From Armatimonadota bacterium (lineage in GTDB: Bacteria > Armatimonadota > UBA5829 > DTJY01), in NCBI GenBank assembly GCA_017993055.1, contig JAGONM010000008.1:1-64000 (forward strand): a stretch of DNA of 64,000 bases. The letters run 5' to 3'. Of the stretch, positions 57,958 through 64,000 are shown piece by piece. Under the pieces are notes generated by a model. It saw only the letters and a program-made list of their open reading frames with translations, did not search any database and had not been told where the DNA came from. The translations under genes and the position numbers were made by a program. The stretch's first letter is position 1. Each line of letters opens with the position of its first letter.

Positions 57958-58473
57958 CTAAACTGAGTCCTCGGCCTCCAAATCCTCGTACTTGGCCCTC
58001 ATCGAGGTCAGCAGTTTCGAGACGGCCTGCCTCGACACACCCATGAGTCCGGGCAGGTCGCGCTGTTCGAATCCCGCCTTCAGAAGTTCGTAGCAGCCTG
58101 TCTCGGCAGGCGTGAGCCGCTTGAGGAATCGGGCGAGCGTATCGCGCAGGATGACGGTCTCCGGCAGCCTCATCGGATCTTCGGAGGTATCGGCCTCGAT
58201 GAGGTCTTCCGTGTTGCTGAACTCCCTCGCGCCCGCGCCGACGCACCCGTGGTTTATCGCCAGCCTGCGCACCGTGGTCCAGATGAAGGTCTTGGGGTGT
58301 TCTATCGGCTTCCCGTACTCGAGCAGCGCGCGCACGGTATCCGAGATCAGGTCCTGACGCTCGTCGTAGCTGGCCGCGTAGTGCTCCGCGCAGTCAGCGA
58401 TGTATGCCCGCCAGCAATCGTCAACGCGGAACCGCTCTTCGCCCGTATTCTGCTTGGTATCTCGCACATCCAT
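57958..58473 (-). CDS. Sigma-70-like regulator, paralogue of the gene at 57026
   Basis: A 171-residue protein. Region 2-like YDERQDLISDTVRALLEYG and FIWTTVRRLAINHG; region 4-like CYELLKAGFEQRDLPGLMGVSRQAVSKLLTSMRAKYEDL. It matches the neighbouring regulator along its length. ATG 58473 (MDVRDTKQ). There is no adjacent anti-sigma gene. A GAATACCGGTATTATT motif lies 153 bases upstream. A role in controlling surface proteins is guessed from the PEP-CTERM neighbours. Confidence 0.82.
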   Translation of the reverse strand: MDVRDTKQNTGEERFRVDDCWRAYIADCAEHYAASYDERQDLISDTVRALLEYGKPIEHPKTFIWTTVRRLAINHGCVGAGAREFSNTEDLIEADTSEDPMRLPETVILRDTLARFLKRLTPAETGCYELLKAGFEQRDLPGLMGVSRQAVSKLLTSMRAKYEDLEAEDSV

Positions 58474-58625
58474 CTGCGCTTCAACCGGCTGTCCGGCAGG
58501 TACGTGTGCCGCGCGGGAACCGCCTGAGCGTTTCGACCGGCGGATCTTCTGCCGACTCTGTCAGGAGTAGTGCAGATTTCGTGCCAAAAACCTGGTTATT
58601 GTTGAGATTGTTGGGGCGACGAGGC

Positions 58626-58641
58626 GAATACCGGTATTATT
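58626..58641. promoter_or_regulatory. GAATACCGGTATTATT motif upstream of a sigma-like gene
   Basis: Contains the perfect 12-bp palindrome AATACCGGTATT (58627-58638). Matches 14 of 16 bases at 24079-24094, also upstream of a minus-strand sigma gene. The surrounding gap (58474-58735) shows no gene. Confidence 0.45.
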
Positions 58642-58735
58642 GCTGGGTTGCTATGCCGACAAGCAACCGATGAAGTGGAAACGGGCAGCGGTGACGCTGC
58701 CCGTTCGAATACTTCCAGAGGATATCCGACTACGC

Positions 58736-60658
58736 TCAGAAGCCCACGGGCGGGGCCTCGGTGGGCATCCCTCCCGCGCCGCCTGAACCGCCGGTGGTCG
58801 AGGAACCCGGCTTGGCCTGAGGCGCGGTCCGCAGCGTGTTGTCCACCATGAAGGTCCACTCTTCGAGCGTCCTGTTCCCTGCCCAGTCCTCGACCGTGAG
58901 AGTGGCGGTGTGACGCCCGTTGGAGAGCGGGACGAGCCGCTCGGATCGGGGGGTCTTGTACCAGATCACTCCGCGCTCGGGGATGACATGGTGATCGAGC
59001 GTCTCACCGTCGAGCGTGAGCTTGATCGTGTCCTCACGGATTCCGCTGCCGAGGTCCTTGACGAGCGCGGATATCTCTACCGGCGGAGTGCCCGGCATCA
59101 GGAAGTTGCGCAGGGGCCGCACCGTCTCGACTCTCGGCGGAGTCGTATCCGGCGAACTCATAGAGAACGCGTGAAGTGCTCCGTCGTCGGCCAGAACGTA
59201 GAGTGTGCCGTTCACGACCACCGGAGCAGCCACCAAGTTGACGTAGCGGTACTTGTACCTGGTGGAGCCGTATTCGAGGATGGAGGGCTGGATGGTGTAC
59301 TTCCATCGGACTGCGCCGGTTTCCTTGTCCAGTGCGAGAATCAGCCCCTTGTTGGCGGTCACTATCACCGTGTCCTCGGTCACGATCGGCGAGGAATAGG
59401 ACGGCGAGCCGAGGTCAACCGGCTCCTTCCACTTGAGCTTTCCGGCGCTGGTAAACGCGACGAACTTGCTCGACTTGCCTTCCTTGAAAGCGAAGTATAT
59501 GACACCCTTGGATACGGCGGGCGTCGTGGTGATCTCCCCGGGCACCGGCGCGGCCCATTTTACCCGGGCGCTCTTCGACTGCAGGGCGTACAGAAGGTGG
59601 CCGGCGGCCAGATACAAGGTATTGTCGGCGACGATGGGCGTAGTCTGCCTGGACCCGCTTCCGATACGGGTCGCCCAGCTCAGACGAGTGGAGATCGTGC
59701 TCGCCGCATACAAAATCGTGTCGGTAGACAAGAAGTAGATGAGTCCGTCCGCAACGGCGGGAGACGACGCTATACCGTCCTTCGTACGGAATCCGCCCGG
59801 CCACTTCATCGCACCCGTCTTCGCGTCGAGAGCGTAGAGGCTGCGGTCGTCCGAGCCGAAGTAGACCACTCCGTCCACCAGCACAGGAGAGGAAGTGATG
59901 TTGCTGCGAGTCACGAAGTTCCACACCAGCGATCCATCGTCGGTGGAGACCGCGTAGAGGCGGCCGTCGCCCGCGCCGAAGTACACCATGCCGTCACCGA
60001 CGGCCGGCGACGTCCGGATCGTAGCCGTGAGCGACTCGGTGGCCGGATACCGCCATCGCATCGAGCCGGTCTCCGCGTTCACGGCGTAGAGCCTGGATCC
60101 GGCGCCGAAGTATATGACTCCGTCCTTAACTGCGGGAGAGGACGGGTTGTCCGGCGACACCTCGGAGAGAAACTTCCACGATAGCTTCAGCGGAAAGCCG
60201 AGCAGTTCATCGAAATAACCTGTGTGAGCGGGATTGCCCTTGAACATCGGCGAGTTGCGGCCTTCAGCCGCATCGACCAGAAGCGGCGTGATCTCGCCGA
60301 CCGAGCCGTCATTGTTCGTCGTCGCGTTCTCGACCGGTGGCGGGGTCGGGCGGTTAGTCGGCGGCCTGGGCGGTCCCTGTCTGGGCGGCCTCTGAGCGGG
60401 GGGCACACCCGGAACGCCCGGGGGCAGGCCGGGGGGCGCCGGAGGACCTACGCCGCTGCCGGGATCGCCGGGAGGCGCGGGAGGCTGCGAGCCGTCGTCG
60501 GCAGTGCCGACCGGCATCGGCGGGCCGGGAGGCGCGTCGTCATCTGCGAGGCCGGGGGGCATCGGGGGCGCCGGAGGCCCGTCCTGCGAGAAGACCGCAA
60601 CCGCGCAGAACAACACCAATATGACTGCTATCAGACAGGCGATCAGCCTCGTGGGCAT
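58736..60658 (-). CDS. PQQ-like beta-propeller protein with proline-rich linker, exported
   Basis: A 640-residue protein: signal peptide MPTRLIACLIAVILVLFCAVAV, then about 110 residues rich in Pro and Gly (PPAPPMPPGL, GPPAPPGLPPG), then eight PQQ/Trp-docking-type blades (KDGVIYFGAGSRLYAVNAETGSMRWRYP and similar), and from about residue 525 an Ig-like domain (VEISALVKDLGSGI, LTVEDWAGNRT). A Gly/Ser-rich tail ends it. Such proteins resemble BamB and other scaffolds; no enzyme activity is implied. ATG 60658 has TAAGGAGG upstream. Confidence 0.85.
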   Translation of the reverse strand: MPTRLIACLIAVILVLFCAVAVFSQDGPPAPPMPPGLADDDAPPGPPMPVGTADDGSQPPAPPGDPGSGVGPPAPPGLPPGVPGVPPAQRPPRQGPPRPPTNRPTPPPVENATTNNDGSVGEITPLLVDAAEGRNSPMFKGNPAHTGYFDELLGFPLKLSWKFLSEVSPDNPSSPAVKDGVIYFGAGSRLYAVNAETGSMRWRYPATESLTATIRTSPAVGDGMVYFGAGDGRLYAVSTDDGSLVWNFVTRSNITSSPVLVDGVVYFGSDDRSLYALDAKTGAMKWPGGFRTKDGIASSPAVADGLIYFLSTDTILYAASTISTRLSWATRIGSGSRQTTPIVADNTLYLAAGHLLYALQSKSARVKWAAPVPGEITTTPAVSKGVIYFAFKEGKSSKFVAFTSAGKLKWKEPVDLGSPSYSSPIVTEDTVIVTANKGLILALDKETGAVRWKYTIQPSILEYGSTRYKYRYVNLVAAPVVVNGTLYVLADDGALHAFSMSSPDTTPPRVETVRPLRNFLMPGTPPVEISALVKDLGSGIREDTIKLTLDGETLDHHVIPERGVIWYKTPRSERLVPLSNGRHTATLTVEDWAGNRTLEEWTFMVDNTLRTAPQAKPGSSTTGGSGGAGGMPTEAPPVGF

Positions 60659-60811
60659 CTCGATCCTCCTTAGCTGAGGGTTCGGGGAAGTATACCGTAT
60701 TAGGCGCCGCAGCGTCAATCACGTCGCGGCGGAGGCTCCGTCAGAGAGTCGCACATCTGACAGACGAGGCGGAGCGGCGGGGTGTTCCATGACAGCCACG
60801 GTCTGACAAGT

Positions 60812-60839
60812 ACGAGGCCGGGCGCACCCCCGGCCTCGT
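60812..60839. terminator. Stem-loop after the zinc-ribbon gene
   Basis: ACGAGGCCGGG (60812-60822) and CCCGGCCTCGT (60829-60839) form an 11-bp perfect stem around CGCACC, 22 bases past the stop of the small zinc protein and before the propeller gene. No strong U-run. Confidence 0.6.
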
Positions 60840-60861
60840 CCATGCGAGATACGGGTCTCCG

Positions 60862-61065
60862 TCAGGCATGCTCCTCGAGGACAGGCTTGTCCCGCCGTAG
60901 ACACTTCGCGCAGCGCCAGTCTATATCCATATCCTCGTACATGGACGGAATATTGCGCACAGGGGCTCCGCAGATGCCGCACCGGATCTTACTGCTGTAG
61001 CTGGTCGAGGTGAAAAGCTCGTGTTCCGGCTCGATCTCCACGGCTTCGTATTCCGAATCGGTCAT
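60862..61065 (-). CDS. Small zinc-ribbon-like protein
   Basis: A 67-residue soluble protein with two CxxC knuckles, CGICGAPV and CAKCLRRD, separated by 22 residues, a typical zinc ribbon. The N-terminal third is acidic (EYEAVEIEPEHEL). GGAGGGG precedes ATG 61065 and an extended -10 promoter lies 30 bases upstream, so the gene is probably real despite its size. Function unknown. Confidence 0.7.
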   Translation of the reverse strand: MTDSEYEAVEIEPEHELFTSTSYSSKIRCGICGAPVRNIPSMYEDMDIDWRCAKCLRRDKPVLEEHA

Positions 61066-61096
61066 AGATCCCCTCCACGGTCATATATGTGACGGC

Positions 61097-61105
61097 ATTA
61101 TACCA
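61097..61105 (-). promoter_or_regulatory. Extended -10 promoter of the small zinc-ribbon gene
   Basis: TGGTATAAT on the minus strand, perfect -10 with TG extension, 31 bases before the ATG. The -35 region is weak (TGTTCC). Confidence 0.6.
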
Positions 61106-61129
61106 CGTTTGGACCCCGAGGAACAGCGG

Positions 61130-61924
61130 TCAGAACGCGGAATGCGCCAACCCCGGGAACTCCCATGCACTGCCGTAGAGCGGATGATCCAGGCCTCTCA
61201 AGAGCTCGGAACAGCCGTGGCGGAGGAGCGCCTCCATGTTCAAGACGTCCTCCCTGTTGTAGAGCAGCAGAAGTTCAAGCGCCTCTCTGCTCCCGCGGCG
61301 GTACTGATGCCAGAGCCTGACTGCGTCAAACCCGCTGAGCCCTTCGGTCTCCGGGATGCGCCGGACACCGAGCTTCTCCTCGATGCGCTTCAGCCCTCCG
61401 GTCAGACCGACCCGCCGGAGCAGATGGCACAGGTCCACGTGGAGTTGGTCGAGCCGCAGTCCCGGGAACGCCCTGCGGATGAATGGGACGTCGAAGCTGC
61501 TGCCGGAGAAAGTTACGAGCGTCCGGCATCGGGCGATCTCCGAGGGAAACTGATCCATGTTGATGCCCTGGACGAACTGCTTCATCTCGAGACCATCGTA
61601 CATCCCGATCACGGTGATGGAATCGTCCCAGTTGCAGCCGGTGGTCTCGATGTCCAGGTAGCAGACAGCGTCGCCGAACTCGCTGAGCGCGCGCCAGTGG
61701 TCTTTCTTTGGAAGGACTTCCGCAAAGTATGCGTAGTCCTTCCCTGCGAGCCGCGCGACACTCTCCTCTACACGCGGGAGGAGGAGCGCCTTCTTCGCCG
61801 GGGAGAGCTTCAGATCGTGGTGCTGGGCAAGGAACTGCTCCCATGTGAGCGCGCCGGCATCCCAAATCCTGCGCTCGGTGGAATACCCGATCCCCTGGGC
61901 ATGGATGAAGGTGGACGCAAGCAT
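61130..61924 (-). CDS. YprB-like DEDD exonuclease / RNase H-fold protein
   Basis: A 264-residue protein. The first 75 residues (IGYSTERRIWDAGALTWEQFL) form the N-terminal region typical of YprB; the 3'-5' exonuclease domain has the DEDD residues in CYLDIETTGCNWDDSITVIGM, SGSSFDVPFIRRAFP (Asp), VDLCHLLRRVGL and YNREDVLNMEALL. It would trim single-stranded DNA or RNA. ATG 61924 is used; a TATACT box just upstream gives only a 4-5 base leader. The open frame extends upstream into the UroD-like gene as a shadow. Confidence 0.87.
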   Translation of the reverse strand: MLASTFIHAQGIGYSTERRIWDAGALTWEQFLAQHHDLKLSPAKKALLLPRVEESVARLAGKDYAYFAEVLPKKDHWRALSEFGDAVCYLDIETTGCNWDDSITVIGMYDGLEMKQFVQGINMDQFPSEIARCRTLVTFSGSSFDVPFIRRAFPGLRLDQLHVDLCHLLRRVGLTGGLKRIEEKLGVRRIPETEGLSGFDAVRLWHQYRRGSREALELLLLYNREDVLNMEALLRHGCSELLRGLDHPLYGSAWEFPGLAHSAF

Positions 61925-62001
61925 GGCCGAGGGAAGTATATCACATCGGAGACCTGGAGTGGTCGAGCAACGAGTCACCATCACTCCGTTGCGTGAGACC
62001 C

Positions 62002-63072
62002 CTAGTAGCTCCCAAGTTGCTTGGCGAGATCGGTGATCCGGCGGAAGTCCTCGAGGCTCACGGAATCCGGGACCGAGTGGTCGGATGAGAAGATGTAACC
62101 GCCGTTCTCCTTCATGACCGGGAGCACGCGGGTGATCTCGGCTTGGATCGCCTCCGGGTCGTCCCACAGCACGGCGTTGATCCCACCGTGCAGGACGAGC
62201 CTGTCGCCGAACCTGCGTTTGAGCTCGACCGGGTCCATTCCCGCCTTGACCTCGAGCGGGTTGAGCGCGTCGAGCCCGATCTCGACGAGTTCGGGCACGA
62301 TTGGGTTGATGTCCCCGCAGGAATGAAGGTGGGCCTTGATGCCGTGCGCGTGTGCCCAGTCGATCGCGCGCTTGTGGACCGGCTTGAGCAGTTCGCGGTA
62401 GGTATTCAGCGAGAAGAACGTGTGGTACTTGTAGCCCATATCGTCAGGCCAGCGGACGGCATCGAAGGTGTATCCGGCGTCGCAGACGCGCTCCAGCAGG
62501 GCAAGCTGCACGTCAAGGAAGTGGTTGAACATGTCGGCACACCACTCGGGGTCCTCGACCATCGCCATGAGCAGCCGCTCCGTGCCGACGGCCCACGCGT
62601 GGGTGACGTCGAACCCGAACCAAAGGCCCGCCTCGACCCAACAGCCCTTCTCGCGCCACCCGGCGTAGTTGGCCTCGAGGTGCTCCCAGGGGATGCGGTC
62701 GTCGGAGGGAGTCATGCGCGCCTTAGCGGCCTCCCATGACTCGCGGTCCTTGATGGTGAAGTCGAGGAACTCCGGAGTCGAGGTGGCGTGCTTCCAGTTC
62801 TTGATGGTCGCGCCCCAGCCGGTCGTGCGGATAGCGTAGTCGTCCGTTTCCTCGATGACTTTCGATTCGTAGCGCGGGGAGTTGTCCACACCGAAGCCGG
62901 CGACATGATCAAGGTCGAAGAAGTCCACGAAGCTGACGCCCTCGGGCATGCCTTCTTTCCGCCATCGCTCGACGGTGGTGCCCCAGGGTGAGTCAACGAT
63001 CGGGACGCGGTCGGCCTCGCGGTGTTCGAACATGCGCGTGAACCGTTCGCGAGAAGTCAGGGGGGTGGACAT
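62002..63072 (-). CDS. Uroporphyrinogen decarboxylase-family protein
   Basis: A 356-residue TIM-barrel protein of the UroD/MtaA family, not HemE itself: the family Arg-rich N-terminus is replaced by SRERFTRMFEHREADRVPIVDSPW. It has DDMGYKYHTFFS, the metal-site-like HLHSCGDINPIVPEL (His-x-Cys) and VLHGGINAVLWDD. Members include cobamide-dependent methyltransferases and many unassigned enzymes in carbohydrate-degrading bacteria. ATG 63072. It lies 30 bases after the LacI-type regulator and is probably controlled by it. Confidence 0.87.
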   Translation of the reverse strand: MSTPLTSRERFTRMFEHREADRVPIVDSPWGTTVERWRKEGMPEGVSFVDFFDLDHVAGFGVDNSPRYESKVIEETDDYAIRTTGWGATIKNWKHATSTPEFLDFTIKDRESWEAAKARMTPSDDRIPWEHLEANYAGWREKGCWVEAGLWFGFDVTHAWAVGTERLLMAMVEDPEWCADMFNHFLDVQLALLERVCDAGYTFDAVRWPDDMGYKYHTFFSLNTYRELLKPVHKRAIDWAHAHGIKAHLHSCGDINPIVPELVEIGLDALNPLEVKAGMDPVELKRRFGDRLVLHGGINAVLWDDPEAIQAEITRVLPVMKENGGYIFSSDHSVPDSVSLEDFRRITDLAKQLGSY

Positions 63073-63102
63073 GAGACTTAGACTCCCTACTCTGCAGAGC
63101 GG

Positions 63103-64000
63103 TCAGACCTGATTGGGCGGCGGGGCGCATGACTCGCGAACTCGCAGCTCGCAGGCCAGGATGCTCTCGTCCGGGTAGCTCGCGGTGTCTCCCTGAATCT
63201 GGGCGGTCAGCATCCGGGTGGCCAGTGTGCCGATCTCGTACAGCGGCTGGTGCACGGAAGTGAGCTGAGGAATGGTCAGTTCGGCAAGCGTGTCGTCAAA
63301 ACCGATGAACGAGATGTCCTTAGGCGTCACCAGACCCTCGTGGTGCGCGGCCTGCATAGCGCCGATCGCCATCGCATCATTGCAGGCGAAGACGGCGGTC
63401 GGCCTCGGGTTCGCCAGCAGCAGCTTGTGCATCGCGTTGTAGCCGGACGGCCTGGTGTAAGCGCCGTCAACGATAATCCTCGGGTCGAGAGGGATGCCGG
63501 CATCGGAAAGCGCGGCCTCGTAGCCCTGCTGCCTCTGCCTGACCAGAATCGCGTTCTTGAGACCCAGTATCAACCCGATCCGTCGGTGGCCCAGCCCGAT
63601 CAGGTACTCCACAGCTTCCTTGGCGGCGTCGCGGTTGTTCGGCTCGACGTAGGGGAAGCCGGAGATCGCCTCGCGCCGCTCGATGATGACGAGAGGGATG
63701 CCCCTCGCGCTGACCATCCGCAGGTGGTCGGGCATGAGCGGCGAGGAGAAGACGATGCCGTCAACCCGGCGCTCCAGCAGGATGTCTATGTTCGCGCGTT
63801 CCTTCTCGGCGCTGTCGTAGGAGTTGCAGAGTATGACATTGCAGCCTTCGGTGCGGGCCTGGTCCTCGACCGCTCGCGCGAGTATCGGGGCGACCGGCCC
63901 CGAAATGCTGGGGATGATGTGGCCTATCAGCCCGGTGGTCTTCTTCTTGAGGCTTCGGGCGAGGGAGTTGTAGCGGTACCCAAGGTCGAGGATCGCCTGC
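63103..64000 (-). CDS. LacI-family transcriptional regulator, N-terminus cut by window edge
   Basis: A continuous frame on the minus strand from 63999 gives about 298 residues; the obvious ATG at 63735 is internal. The visible part begins in the last helix of the HTH domain (LGYRYNSLARSLKKKTTGLIG) and covers the whole periplasmic-binding-protein-like effector domain: IIPSISGPVAPIL, RRVDGIVFSSPL, GHRRIGLILGL, AVFACNDAMAIGAMQ, FIGFDDTLAELTIPQLTSVHQP. The DNA-binding helices lie outside the window. It probably senses a sugar and controls the UroD-like gene downstream. Confidence 0.93.
   Translation of the reverse strand, partial: QAILDLGYRYNSLARSLKKKTTGLIGHIIPSISGPVAPILARAVEDQARTEGCNVILCNSYDSAEKERANIDILLERRVDGIVFSSPLMPDHLRMVSARGIPLVIIERREAISGFPYVEPNNRDAAKEAVEYLIGLGHRRIGLILGLKNAILVRQRQQGYEAALSDAGIPLDPRIIVDGAYTRPSGYNAMHKLLLANPRPTAVFACNDAMAIGAMQAAHHEGLVTPKDISFIGFDDTLAELTIPQLTSVHQPLYEIGTLATRMLTAQIQGDTASYPDESILACELRVRESCAPPPNQV

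Noticed and set aside
57745-57966. 73-codon plus-strand frame in the sigma-gene gap
   Set aside because: No ribosome site, no recognisable product, and it runs into the end of the opposite gene.
60330-60600. GC-rich tandem-like DNA in the propeller gene resembling a CRISPR or minisatellite
   Set aside because: It simply encodes the Pro/Gly-rich linker; there is no constant repeat with unique spacers.

Overview
This 64 kb window is a GC-rich, gene-dense bacterial chromosome segment, probably from a metagenome-derived genome. An outer membrane is implied by an LpxL-type acyltransferase, beta-barrel proteins, one ending in Phe, and two PEP-CTERM surface proteins. The mixture of many glycoside hydrolases, Gfo/Idh and UroD-family enzymes, HEAT repeats, PEP-CTERM and the topA-trmFO-xerC-hslVU neighbourhood recalls Armatimonadota or a related phylum. 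That is an impression from gene content, not a proven assignment. No rRNA, tRNA or CRISPR array was found.

Layout. 0-5.4 kb: a perfect 78-bp inverted repeat at the very edge, small membrane genes, a HicAB pair whose toxin has an in-frame amber codon, ppdK and a LysE exporter. 5.4-10.5 kb: a nickel-uptake operon (nikR, a beta-barrel candidate, nikM, nikN, nikQ, an unexpected ATP-grasp ligase, nikO with a His-rich tail) behind a promoter overlapped by two GTGTTAC direct repeats. 10.5-19.3 kb: polysaccharide enzymes (heparinase II/III-like, sulfatase-like without the formylglycine residue, GH106-like, a zinc dehydrogenase) around a lone protein resembling the cyanophycin synthetase N-domain. 19.3-24.9 kb: a DUF433/DUF5615 toxin-antitoxin pair and two paralogous ECF sigma/ZAS anti-sigma pairs. 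25-32.5 kb: TSUP exporter, RNase J-like hydrolase, glcD-glcF, signal peptidase and an M20 peptidase.

32.5-36.9 kb: a strong promoter, a SAM-I/IV-clan riboswitch and an intrinsic terminator precede two unrecognised ORFs, a HEAT-repeat protein and metK. 36.9-52 kb: hslU, hslV, xerC, trmFO and topA in their usual order on the minus strand, but interrupted by GH4, GH127 and GH140-like hydrolases, an lpxL-like gene and a Gfo/Idh oxidoreductase. 52-64 kb: small membrane proteins, DapA and SDR-like enzymes, two PEP-CTERM proteins next to two paralogous sigma-like regulators, a PQQ-propeller protein, a YprB-like exonuclease, a UroD-family protein and a LacI regulator cut by the right edge.

Two families of short dispersed repeats (a 9-bp TCGGACTTG-type unit and a GGAGTACTGGAG-type unit) and a REP-like palindrome inside trmFO recur across genes and gaps. 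Several promoters carry an extended -10 (TGGTATAAT), and some sit so close to the start codon that the mRNAs should be leaderless.
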